This document shows positions 36,321 through 45,763 of a stretch of DNA of 64,000 bases, piece after piece. Position numbers and translations under genes: made by a program. Origin of the DNA: an uncultured Ruminococcus sp. (lineage in GTDB: Bacteria; Bacillota; Clostridia; Oscillospirales; Ruminococcaceae); NCBI GenBank assembly GCA_947627175.1, contig CANQVA010000006.1, positions 94,134 to 158,133 of the forward strand, read 5' to 3'. Every line of letters starts with the position of its first letter. Position 1 is the stretch's first letter. The notes under the pieces are model-generated. The model was not told the origin of the DNA, made no database searches, and saw only the letters and a program-made list of their open reading frames with translations.

Positions 36321-38447
36321 ATGGATTATTACGAAAACAGAGAATTATCATGGTTAAAATTTAACGCCCGAGTAATTGAGGAAGCAACCGATACAAATAA
36401 TCCCTTACTTGAAAGGCTTTCGTTTTCAGCTATCTATCAGAGCAATCTTGACGAATTTTTTATGGTTCGTGTCGGTTCACTGACAGATACCGAAAAAACA
36501 GATAAAAATAAAAAAGACAGCAAAACAGGCATGACACCTGCACAACAGTTAGATGCAATTTTTACAGCCGTCCGCCGTTTACAGCCTACTGTAGAAGAAT
36601 CATTCAAAAAGACAATGAAAGAACTATCTGCATACGGTTATGAACACGTGAAAATTGAAAACGCTACAAAAGATGAACAGTCATTCCTTGAATTGTATTT
36701 CAGGCGTGAAATAAAACCCTTTATATCGGGGCTTGTTGTCAATGATTCACTGCCGTTTCCGTTTCTGAAAAATAAAGAATTATATGCAGTCGTTCAGCTT
36801 AATTCAAAAAAAGGCGTTGCTGTCGGAATTATTCCCGTGAAACATGAAAACAGTGAAAGAATAATTCCGCTCGATGCAGGCGGAAAAAGATTTATTCTTG
36901 AAGAAGAAGTAGTACTTCATTTTGCACACCTTATGTTCAAAGGATATAAAGTTCTCGACCGTGCTATTATAAGAGTTACAAGAAATGCCGATATAATGAT
37001 TTCGGGAAAAGGTGCGGATTATCGTGAACGAATGGAAGAACTTGTTGCAAAGAGAAAAAAGCTTGCTCCGGTAAGGCTTGAAATATCCGACGATTTCAGC
37101 CGTGAGGCACTTGACTATATATGTAAAAAAATTAAAATAAAAAATGTACGTGTTTTCACTTCAAGAATACCGCTTGATTTGTCATATCTTTTTTCACTGA
37201 AAGAACTTTCAGATGACGAAAAACTTCATTACCCCGCTTTTCCGCCTAAAAAGCCGTCAGTACTTTCTGAAAGCAGGTCTGTATTCTCACAGGTTAAGTC
37301 AAAAGATATATTGTTAAGTTATCCTTTTGAATCAATAAATTCATCTTTTATAAGGCTTTTGCAGGAATGTGCGGTTGACCCTAAAGTAACATCAATAAAA
37401 ATCACACTTTACCGTCTTGCAAAGGGAAGTAAAGTAATTGATGCTCTTTGTACTGCCGCCGAAAACGGAAAAGAAGTTCTTGTAATGATTGAATTGCGTG
37501 CAAGATTTGACGAGGCGAATAATATTGAATGGTCAAAAGTTTTGCAGAAAGCCGGAGTAAAAGTAATATATGGCCCTAAAGATTATAAGGCACATTCAAA
37601 ACTTTTGCTTATAACAAGAAAAGCACAAGGCGGTAATTTTGACTATCTGACACAAGTCGGAACGGGAAATTACAATGAAAAAACTGCTACTTTATACACT
37701 GATATAATGTTGCTTACTACTGACAGAGATATTGCACAAGATGCCGAAAAAGTTTTCAATTGTCTGCAAAACGGAACTTTTGTTGAGGAAACAAAAAAAC
37801 TTCTTGTTGCTCCTCTTTGCCTTAGAAACAAAATTCTTGCAATGATGGACGAGCAGATTCAGATTTCAAAAAATGGCGGTCAGGGTTATATAGGTGCAAA
37901 AGTAAATTCACTTTGCGATAAAACTATCATGAATAAACTTGTCGAGGCATCACAGGCAGGTGTAAAGATTGAACTTGTTGTCAGGGGAATATGTTGTCTT
38001 ATTCCGAATGTTGACGGTTTCACGGAAAATATTACTGTCCGCAGTATAGTAGGGCGTTTTCTTGAACATAGCCGTATATATATATTCGGCAATGAGAAGA
38101 AAGAACAGAAAATATACATAAGTTCAGCGGACTATATGTCAAGAAATACAATCCGTAGAGTTGAAGTGGCTATTCCTGTTGAAGATGAAAAACTTAAAAA
38201 ACGTCTTTGGGATATGTTTACCGTACTTATGAGTGATAATGTAAAAGCCCGTACTATGATGAGTGATGGAACATATCTCCATGTTGTACGGAAAGAGGGA
38301 GAAGAAGCCGTAAACTCTCAGGAAGTATTTTATAATGAGGCTTGCCGTCGCCTTGAAAATAAACAGAACAGACAGAATAAAACCGTTCAAAAAAAGGTTA
38401 CAAAAAAAAGAACAGGGAAAAATGTGAAAAAGGCTGAAAACTCTTGA
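36321..38447 (+). CDS. ppk: Polyphosphate kinase 1
   Basis: Reversibly polymerises the ATP gamma phosphate into polyphosphate. The 708-residue protein has all family parts: NRELSWLKFNARVIEEA at the N terminus, the head domain, and two phospholipase-D-like C domains with HSKLLLITRK (phosphorylated His in the family) and HSRIYIFG (second His), plus QVGTGNYNEKTATLYTDI. About 25 extra residues at the C terminus are strongly basic (KKVTKKRTGKNVKKAENS), possibly helping to hold anionic polyphosphate or nucleic acid. GGAGG precedes the ATG. pssA follows with a separate promoter. Function is secure. Confidence 0.96.
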   Translation: MDYYENRELSWLKFNARVIEEATDTNNPLLERLSFSAIYQSNLDEFFMVRVGSLTDTEKTDKNKKDSKTGMTPAQQLDAIFTAVRRLQPTVEESFKKTMKELSAYGYEHVKIENATKDEQSFLELYFRREIKPFISGLVVNDSLPFPFLKNKELYAVVQLNSKKGVAVGIIPVKHENSERIIPLDAGGKRFILEEEVVLHFAHLMFKGYKVLDRAIIRVTRNADIMISGKGADYRERMEELVAKRKKLAPVRLEISDDFSREALDYICKKIKIKNVRVFTSRIPLDLSYLFSLKELSDDEKLHYPAFPPKKPSVLSESRSVFSQVKSKDILLSYPFESINSSFIRLLQECAVDPKVTSIKITLYRLAKGSKVIDALCTAAENGKEVLVMIELRARFDEANNIEWSKVLQKAGVKVIYGPKDYKAHSKLLLITRKAQGGNFDYLTQVGTGNYNEKTATLYTDIMLLTTDRDIAQDAEKVFNCLQNGTFVEETKKLLVAPLCLRNKILAMMDEQIQISKNGGQGYIGAKVNSLCDKTIMNKLVEASQAGVKIELVVRGICCLIPNVDGFTENITVRSIVGRFLEHSRIYIFGNEKKEQKIYISSADYMSRNTIRRVEVAIPVEDEKLKKRLWDMFTVLMSDNVKARTMMSDGTYLHVVRKEGEEAVNSQEVFYNEACRRLENKQNRQNKTVQKKVTKKRTGKNVKKAENS

Positions 38448-38472
38448 AAAATCATAAATTCTGTGTTATAAT
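38444..38472 (+). promoter_or_regulatory. Promoter of pssA, overlapping the ppk stop
   Basis: TTGAAA, 17 bases, TATAAT; the -35 box starts inside the last codons of ppk. Confidence 0.7.
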
Positions 38473-38559
38473 AGACAGGAACGCCGAAAAGATAGTTTAT
38501 ATTAAATTAAAATAAATTATTTTACGGTTTCAGAATATTTATGTTTTTGAGGTTTGATG

Positions 38560-39201
38560 ATGATTGGTTACTATAACTATACTGTTATTCTTACATATAT
38601 AAGCCTTATTTCGTCTGTTCTTGGAATGTTTTTTGCTATGGGTATAGGCGGAAGCGTTCACCCCGAATATGCTATAATATGTCTTATGGTGTCGGGGCTT
38701 TGCGATATGTTTGACGGAAAAGTTGCACGCACTAAAAAAGACCGCACCGAAAGTGAAAAGCAGTTCGGAATACAGATAGATTCACTTTGTGATTTAGTTT
38801 GTTTCGGTGTACTGCCATCAATTATAGGTTATTCTGTAGGCATGAAAAGCTGGTGTGACGTTCCTGTACTTGTAATATTTCCCTTGTGTGCAGTGATAAG
38901 ACTTGCATATTTCAATGTTTCAGAAGAGGAACGGCAGAAAAAAACGCATGATGTCCGAAAAGTATATGAGGGTTTGCCCGTCACAAGTGTTTCGCTTATA
39001 CTACCGCTTGTATACAGCTTTCATAAAGATATCGGAAGTGAGTGGTTTCCGACGGTGTACGGGTGTGCATTGTTTTTAACGGCAATTGCATTTATTACCC
39101 GATTTAAAGTAAAAAAGCCGAGTATGAAAACTATGTTTACATTTATTGGTGTAGGTTTTCTTGAATTGATATGGATGCTTTATAAGACAAAAATAAGATA
39201 A
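38560..39201 (+). CDS. pssA: CDP-diacylglycerol--serine O-phosphatidyltransferase
   Basis: Makes phosphatidylserine from CDP-diacylglycerol and serine in the membrane. Its 213 or so residues contain the CDP-alcohol phosphotransferase signature D-G-x2-A-R-x8-G-x3-D-x3-D (FDGKVAR, then FGIQIDSLCD) and about seven hydrophobic segments. GAGG lies 7 bases before the ATG at 38560, giving MIGYYNYT; a second ATG directly upstream (38557) is also possible. The decarboxylase for its product, psd, is at 2351, so the window encodes the full phosphatidylethanolamine branch in two places. A terminator follows. Confidence 0.92.
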   Translation: MIGYYNYTVILTYISLISSVLGMFFAMGIGGSVHPEYAIICLMVSGLCDMFDGKVARTKKDRTESEKQFGIQIDSLCDLVCFGVLPSIIGYSVGMKSWCDVPVLVIFPLCAVIRLAYFNVSEEERQKKTHDVRKVYEGLPVTSVSLILPLVYSFHKDIGSEWFPTVYGCALFLTAIAFITRFKVKKPSMKTMFTFIGVGFLELIWMLYKTKIR

Positions 39202-39254
39202 AAAGATGAACGAATAAATGCACATAGCACAAAATATAAAATTACTGTAAAGAA

Positions 39255-39290
39255 AAAGCCCTTGACTTATGTGGTCAGGGGCTTTGTTAG
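39255..39290. terminator. Bidirectional terminator between pssA and corA
   Basis: Inverted repeat AAAGCCCTTGAC / GTCAGGGGCTTT with a 7-base loop. An A run precedes it, favouring termination of the minus-strand corA gene as well. Confidence 0.85.
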
Positions 39291-39328
39291 TCTTGTAAAG
39301 GTGATGAATAAAAATACTCACTGAATTA

Positions 39329-40255
39329 TTATTTATTTTTCCACTTTATCAGAATCAATGCCGTTATTGAAGTAAGAACCGCCATAAGAGTCAGCGGAAA
39401 CCATGTATAAGGTATAGGGAGGTCAACGGTGTTTATTCCGTAGAATGCAAATATAATATTAGGAATCTGGAGAATTACCGTTATAATAGTAAGTCTCCAC
39501 ATTACTATATTCTGATTGTTTGAGATGATTGAAGAAAATCCGTCCATCATACTTGAAAGAATACCTGTATATATGTTTGCCATTTCAATAGCCTGTTTCA
39601 TTTCAATGAGAACATCTTCAAGTAAATCCTGGTCTTCTTCATACAGCTTTATAACCCTGCCACGGAAGATTTTTTCAATAGTAGCTTCATTTGCTTTCAG
39701 GGAAGTTGAAAAATATACAAGTGACTTTTCAAGTGCAAGTAATTGCATGAGAAGTTCATTTTTCATAGCGTCGTGAAGTTCCTGTTCAGCGGCAGATGAA
39801 ATTTTATCTATCTGTTTAAGATATATAAGAAACAGTGCCGCAATTCTCAAAAGTATCTGCAACACGAATCTTGTTTTGAAATTCGGACGCAGATTTCTTA
39901 TACTACCGTTTATTGCCTCTTGTAAAATTTGTGTTTCCTGCAATGATATTGTAAAGACGTTGTTTTCCGTTATAATAATGCCCAAAGGCTGGGTATAAAA
40001 AAGACGTGTTTCGTCGTCATCAACAGATGAAACAGGAGTGTCCACAATAATAAGTGTCTGATTGTCTTCACGTTCGATACGGGAAGATTCTTCTTCATCG
40101 ACTGATGATTTTACAAATCCGCTGTCAAGTCCGTATATTTCAATAAGTTCTGTTATTTCCTCATGGGTAGGATTTACGACAGAAACCCAACAGCCGTCGG
40201 AAAAAGTATCACAGCGTGCGAGTGTGCCGTTTTCCGAAGTATAAAAGTTTATCAT
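39329..40255 (-). CDS. CorA-family divalent cation transporter with variant GIN motif
   Basis: Channel-like uptake (or efflux) of Mg2+ or another divalent cation. Two C-terminal membrane helices and a long helical cytoplasmic domain are typical. The signature YGMN at the end of TM1 reads FYGIN here (Ile for Met). I place the start at the ATG at 40255 (MINFYTSENG), where related proteins begin; a TTG at 40285 is only two bases from its GGAG and lies inside a structured leader, though it could still be used. The gene is preceded by a 150-base leader with an upstream ORF and alternative hairpins. It is monocistronic. Confidence 0.85.
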   Translation of the reverse strand: MINFYTSENGTLARCDTFSDGCWVSVVNPTHEEITELIEIYGLDSGFVKSSVDEEESSRIEREDNQTLIIVDTPVSSVDDDETRLFYTQPLGIIITENNVFTISLQETQILQEAINGSIRNLRPNFKTRFVLQILLRIAALFLIYLKQIDKISSAAEQELHDAMKNELLMQLLALEKSLVYFSTSLKANEATIEKIFRGRVIKLYEEDQDLLEDVLIEMKQAIEMANIYTGILSSMMDGFSSIISNNQNIVMWRLTIITVILQIPNIIFAFYGINTVDLPIPYTWFPLTLMAVLTSITALILIKWKNK

Positions 40256-40257
40256 AT

Positions 40258-40411
40258 CAATTTTTTTGCCTGAATATTCAGGCAATGCTCCTTTCGCCGT
40301 ATTTACCCGGGCAGGAGCATGGAGAGCATTAACTTCTGTCCGAATATGGAATATGTTTCAAATTCCCGCAAGGGTCAGCGTTCATATTAAACCTCCGTAA
40401 AATAATTTTAT
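40258..40411 (-). promoter_or_regulatory. Structured corA leader with two mutually exclusive hairpins
   Basis: On the minus strand the 3' arm AGGAGCATT (40292-40284) can pair with ATGCTCCT (40320-40313, an 8-base perfect stem). It can alternatively pair with AATGCTC (40330-40324), which overlaps the stop codon of the upstream ORF. The shared arm contains the only good ribosome-site-like sequence (AAAGGAG) before corA. A perfect 20-base palindrome (40266-40285) follows directly. It does not match the Mg2+ M-box as I remember it. This is geometry read by eye; no folding was run. Confidence 0.65.
40329..40385 (-). CDS. Upstream leader peptide ORF of corA, 18 residues
   Basis: ATG preceded at 6 bases by a perfect GGAGG (40396-40392), reading M-N-A-D-P-C-G-N-L-K-H-I-P-Y-S-D-R-S and ending TAA. 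The ribosome site is better than that of corA itself. The start is about 26 bases from the predicted transcription start, and the stop codon lies inside one arm of the alternative hairpin pair. Leader ORFs before Mg2+ transporter genes are known in enteric bacteria (mgtL, corL), which gives a plausible model; no homology is claimed. Confidence 0.6.
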   Translation of the reverse strand: MNADPCGNLKHIPYSDRS

Positions 40412-40417
40412 ACTCTA

Positions 40418-40446
40418 ATTATAGCACATATTTCTTGCTTTTACAA
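40418..40446 (-). promoter_or_regulatory. Promoter of the corA leader
   Basis: Minus strand TTGTAA, 17 bases, TATAAT with TGC before the -10 box. Confidence 0.75.
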
Positions 40447-40461
40447 GTATTTTTTTTCGAT

Positions 40462-40489
40462 AAAAAAAGACCGCCCGGAGGCAGTCTTT
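40462..40489 (-). terminator. Terminator of secDF
   Basis: Imperfect stem AAAGACTGCC / GGCGGTCTTT (minus strand) with a 4-base loop and a run of seven T. Confidence 0.88.
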
Positions 40490-40497
40490 ATTTGTTA

Positions 40498-42843
40498 TTA
40501 TTTGCTTTCTTTTTTGTTTTCTTTTCGGGACATCCACCATGACCATGTTACAGGAGCAACAAAGAGTGATGAGTAAGTACCCGAAATAAGACCGAACATA
40601 AGCGGTACAGAGAATGTAAGAAGTGAATTATAACCGCTTACAGCAACAACTATAGTTACAATAAGCATTGTTGTTATAGTTGTAACTGACGTTCTTATTG
40701 AACGTGTAAGAGAGTGTGAACAGCCTGCATTGATAAGTTCATTAAGTGAGGCTTTAGGCATAAGTTTTTTGTTTTCACGTATTCTGTCATAAATAACGAT
40801 AGTATTGTTAATTGAATATCCGAGAATAGTCAGGATAACGGCAACGGTATTTGAATTGAATTCAAAGCCGAACAGAATAGAAACTGCGAGTGCTACTATA
40901 AGGTCATGCAGAAGTGCAAGCACGGAGCAGACACCGGCAGACCAACCGCCGATTTTTCTGAATCTTACTGCAATATAGATAATTACGATAATTGCCGCAA
41001 AGATTACTGCAATAAGACATTTCAGAAGAAATTCACGTCCCGATGATGGGCTTACATCTGTTGAATCAAAGAGAGATACATTGCTGTCAGGGAATTTTGC
41101 CTGAAGTGCCTCTGTAAGTTCAACCTGCCTGTCAGCGTTAAGACCGTTTTCGGAAGTAAATGAAACAATAATTTGTGTACCGTTTGAATCTATGCTTTCG
41201 CCCTTTCTTACACTTACGGGAACATTTACAATATCCTTTACGGTATTAGCGGCTTCATTTGTATCAATTTCGCCTGTATAGTCATAAGTAATCATTGTAC
41301 CGCCACTGAATTCAAGTGCAAAGTTTGCACCCCTTGCAATAATTCCGCCGGCAAAAAGTACAACAACGCCTACGAGAATACCGAGAATCATTTTTTTCTT
41401 TGAACAGAAATTATAAGTCTTGCGTTCTTTCTTCTTTTCATTGTATCCGTAAAATTTCTTATTCTGGAAACACTTGAATTTTGAAAGAGATGTTACCATA
41501 AGTCTTGACGCAAATACGCCCATTATGAAGTTAAGAATAACACCTGCAAGGAGAGTTATACCGAAAGAATAAACAACGCCCTCAGCAGTTGCACCGAACA
41601 TAAAGAATATTGTCTTGTTCAGAATCTTTGAAAAGAAACTTGATGGAACACCGAATGCACCCATGAGTATAACTGCAATTATAACGTTTGTTATATTACC
41701 GTCAAGAATAGCGGAGAATGCTCTCTTGTATGCCACTTTTATAGCTGAATCAAGAGATTTTCCCGACTGAATTTCTTCCTTTATTCTTTCGCCGGTGATG
41801 ATATTTGCATCAACGCCCATACCGACCGCAAGAATTATACCTGCAATACCGGGTATTGTGAGTGTAGAACCACTCATGAAACCGAACCAACCCGAAACAA
41901 CTGCAATACTTCCTGCAACCTGTCCACAGAGTGCAATAACTGCAACAACGCCCGGGAGGCGGTAAAGAATAATCATATATATTGCAATGAATACAAATGC
42001 TATGAGTGCAGCAAGGAGAATTGCATCAAGAGAACCCTCTCCCATAGTCGGGTCAATCGTCTTGAAACTTGTTGTTTCAAGTTTGAACGGCAAAGCACCT
42101 GAATTTATTTGATTTGCCAGTTTATTGGCAGAAGCCTCTGTAAAACTACCCGTAATAACTGCATTTCCGTCAGTAATGGCACTGTTTACGGTCGGAGCCG
42201 AAATCATAGTATTATCCATCCATATTGATATAGGTGTGCCTGTTCCTGCGAGTTCTGCTGTAGCTTCTGAAAACTTTTTCGTTCCCGATGGGTTGAGTGA
42301 AAGCTCTATGAGGTTTTCATATTCGCCTGAAGTGTCATTTGGACGGTATACAGCTTTTGCCTCTGCAACATCTCCGCCCTCAAGAACTATTTCACCTGTC
42401 GGGATAGTGTTACCCTCTTCATCGGTAGTCGAATCTGTGCCTTTACGGAAAGTAAGGCTTGCCATTTCGCCGAGTTCCTTGACGGACGCTGAGGGGTCAA
42501 AATCGCTTTCGCCTGCCTGCCACGGAAAACGCACAATAATTCTGTCGCTTTTTTCGTCGCTGTAAACTTCGCTGTCTGTTATGCCGAGGGCTGAAAGTCT
42601 TGTATCAATAATTTCGGTAGCGGCTTTAAGCTGAGTTTCATTAGCGTCAGCACCGTCTGCCGGGGCAAATGTAACATCAACACCGCCCTTAATGTCAATA
42701 CCGAGACGAATATCGTCAACGCCCTTTATGACGGCTTTAGTATTATCGCCGTAAAGATAGTCCAGACCGATAACAGATGATACAGAAAACAGCAAGATAA
42801 AAGCAACGACAATGAAGAAAGTAGATTTTCCAATTTTTTTCAC
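40498..42843 (-). CDS. secDF: Fused protein translocase subunit SecDF
   Basis: Proton-driven accessory of the Sec translocon that pulls exported proteins out of the membrane. One chain of 781 residues joins SecD (about 1-460) and SecF (about 480-780), each with six membrane helices and a large external domain. Visible motifs are LGIDIKGGVDV, GVDANIITGERIKEE (SecD D-E region), ALEFSGGTMITY and GYSINNTIVIYDRIRENK (SecF). GTG at 42843 is 7 bases from GGAGG; the ATG at 42849 is one base from it, so I prefer GTG. It is transcribed alone from a TTGACA-17-TACAAT promoter. Confidence 0.95.
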   Translation of the reverse strand: MKKIGKSTFFIVVAFILLFSVSSVIGLDYLYGDNTKAVIKGVDDIRLGIDIKGGVDVTFAPADGADANETQLKAATEIIDTRLSALGITDSEVYSDEKSDRIIVRFPWQAGESDFDPSASVKELGEMASLTFRKGTDSTTDEEGNTIPTGEIVLEGGDVAEAKAVYRPNDTSGEYENLIELSLNPSGTKKFSEATAELAGTGTPISIWMDNTMISAPTVNSAITDGNAVITGSFTEASANKLANQINSGALPFKLETTSFKTIDPTMGEGSLDAILLAALIAFVFIAIYMIILYRLPGVVAVIALCGQVAGSIAVVSGWFGFMSGSTLTIPGIAGIILAVGMGVDANIITGERIKEEIQSGKSLDSAIKVAYKRAFSAILDGNITNVIIAVILMGAFGVPSSFFSKILNKTIFFMFGATAEGVVYSFGITLLAGVILNFIMGVFASRLMVTSLSKFKCFQNKKFYGYNEKKKERKTYNFCSKKKMILGILVGVVVLFAGGIIARGANFALEFSGGTMITYDYTGEIDTNEAANTVKDIVNVPVSVRKGESIDSNGTQIIVSFTSENGLNADRQVELTEALQAKFPDSNVSLFDSTDVSPSSGREFLLKCLIAVIFAAIIVIIYIAVRFRKIGGWSAGVCSVLALLHDLIVALAVSILFGFEFNSNTVAVILTILGYSINNTIVIYDRIRENKKLMPKASLNELINAGCSHSLTRSIRTSVTTITTMLIVTIVVAVSGYNSLLTFSVPLMFGLISGTYSSLFVAPVTWSWWMSRKENKKESK

Positions 42844-42892
42844 AATCATGCCTCCTAAAATATTTTGTTCTGTCTGTCTGACAATTACTAAT

Positions 42893-42921
42893 ATTGTACT
42901 ATATTTTTACAGGAATGTCAA
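42893..42921 (-). promoter_or_regulatory. Promoter of secDF
   Basis: Minus strand TTGACA, 17 bases, TACAAT. Confidence 0.8.
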
Positions 42922-42970
42922 GTATCTCTGAAAAATTTATGTACAAATGATTTTTTCATATCGTGATAAA

Positions 42971-43000
42971 TTTTCCCTCGCCCATCAGGACGGGGGAAAC
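42971..43000 (-). terminator. Probable terminator of the ATP synthase operon
   Basis: GC-rich imperfect stem (minus strand CCCCCGTCC / GGGCGAGGG, one mismatch, one wobble) with a 4-base loop, but only a weak AAAATTT tail. Moderate call. Confidence 0.5.
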
Positions 43001-43006
43001 GGTTTG

Positions 43007-43417
43007 TTATTTGAAATGTTTTTTTGATATTTTCATTCTGTTTATAGCCCTGTTGAGTGCCGCCTGTGTGTGGTAATATTCCATAATACTCTGTTTCTGA
43101 CGGAGTTTTTCCTCTGCACGTTTTTTTGCCTCTTCTGCACGTTTTATATCAATTTCTTCGGGTAGTTCGCAGGAGTCGGCAAGGATTATTGAAGATTCGG
43201 GCATTACTTCTATAAAGCCCTCCGATATGGCTGCATAGTGCCATTTTCCGTCAACCATGTATTTCAGTTCCCCTGTAGGTAGTGACGTAACAAGAGGTTC
43301 ATGACCGTGCATAATACCCAAAAGACCGTCTATAGCAGTAATAACAAGATGTTCGCATTCTCCCTGATAGAAAATTCTGTCTGAAGCGATAATTTCAAGA
43401 TGAAAGGGTTCAGCCAT
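43007..43417 (-). CDS. atpC: ATP synthase F1 subunit epsilon
   Basis: Central-stalk subunit that couples and inhibits F1. The 136-residue protein has the N-terminal beta barrel (PFHLEIIASDRIFYQGECEHL, IDGLLGIMHGHEPLVTSL) and the C-terminal two-helix arm (EEAKKRAEEKLRQKQ). The N-terminal GIMHGHEP is the family's GILxxHxP pattern. AAAGGAG precedes the ATG, 13 bases after atpD. Last gene of the operon. Confidence 0.95.
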   Translation of the reverse strand: MAEPFHLEIIASDRIFYQGECEHLVITAIDGLLGIMHGHEPLVTSLPTGELKYMVDGKWHYAAISEGFIEVMPESSIILADSCELPEEIDIKRAEEAKKRAEEKLRQKQSIMEYYHTQAALNRAINRMKISKKHFK

Positions 43418-43430
43418 TTAAAATTCTCCT

Positions 43431-44822
<1,392 letters not shown>

Positions 44823-44839
44823 TTATTTTATAACTCCTT

Positions 44840-45751
44840 TCATGATTCTTCCAGTCCGTTGGCTCCGCTTACAACTTCTGTGATTTCTTGTGTTATAGCG
44901 GCTTGTCTTGCTCTGTTGTAGAGTAGTGACAAATCTTTTATCATATCTTTTGCACTTGTAGTTGCTGCGTCCATAGCGGTCATACGTGACTGTTGCTCAC
45001 AACAGAACGCCTCTACCATTGCACCATATATAAAGCCCTTTGCATAGTTCGGAATAAGATATGCCATAACTTCTTCGGGCGACGGAACGAAAGAGGCTTT
45101 CGGCAGTTTTTTCATAGTGCCGTCGGCTGATTTACCCATATGTCGCCTGCTGAATGGCAGTAACTGAACTTTTTTAGGTTCATACAAACCTGAATTTATC
45201 ATATCAGTATATATAATATAAACTTCGTCAAGTTCCTTTTTCTCAAATTTTGTAAGGACAAGTTCAGCGATTTCCCTCGCCCTGTAAAGAGTGGGATTTT
45301 GTGTAGTATAGAGAAATTCACTGTCTACATAGGCTTTTTTTGCGTTTTTCATTCTGTTTTGAAAATATATTCTTCCGACGTGTCCCATGACAAAAAGATA
45401 ACAGTTGTCAATATCAGAAGCCTTTGCAAGTTCCTGTTCCGTATATCTGAGAATATTATGATTGTAACTACCGCAAAGACCTTTGTCAGCTGTAATTACT
45501 ATATATCCCTTTTTTCGTTTTTCGTCGGGAACATTTTGACGTTTGTCAAAATAGAATTGACGTGTATGCGGAGTATGTTCAAGAATGCTTCCGATAGTAG
45601 TCTGAAGTTTTTCAAAATACGGCATTGTTGCATCGAGTGACTTTCTTGCTTTTTTCAGTTTTGATGAAGAAATAAGGTACATGGCGTTAGTGATTTTCAG
45701 TATCTGCTGTATGCTTGCGATACGTTCACGTATTTCTCTTATATTAGCCAA
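44840..45751 (-). CDS. atpG: ATP synthase F1 subunit gamma
   Basis: Rotating central shaft of F1. The 303-residue protein has the expected N-terminal helix (IREIRERIASIQQILKITNAM), the GLCGSYNHNI motif and the C-terminal helix with AAMDAATTSAKDMI-type sequence (MDAATTSAKDMIKDLSLLYN) and RQAAITQEITEVVSGA. The start is TTG, with a GGGGGG-like ribosome site. It has 12 bases to the delta-alpha fusion upstream and 17 to beta downstream. Confidence 0.95.
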   Translation of the reverse strand: MANIREIRERIASIQQILKITNAMYLISSSKLKKARKSLDATMPYFEKLQTTIGSILEHTPHTRQFYFDKRQNVPDEKRKKGYIVITADKGLCGSYNHNILRYTEQELAKASDIDNCYLFVMGHVGRIYFQNRMKNAKKAYVDSEFLYTTQNPTLYRAREIAELVLTKFEKKELDEVYIIYTDMINSGLYEPKKVQLLPFSRRHMGKSADGTMKKLPKASFVPSPEEVMAYLIPNYAKGFIYGAMVEAFCCEQQSRMTAMDAATTSAKDMIKDLSLLYNRARQAAITQEITEVVSGANGLEES

Positions 45752-45763
45752 TACAAACCCCCC

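Noticed and set aside
40258..40411. Mg2+ M-box riboswitch before corA
   Set aside because: The leader does not contain the conserved M-box core segments I remember, and the hairpins seen are of a different kind.
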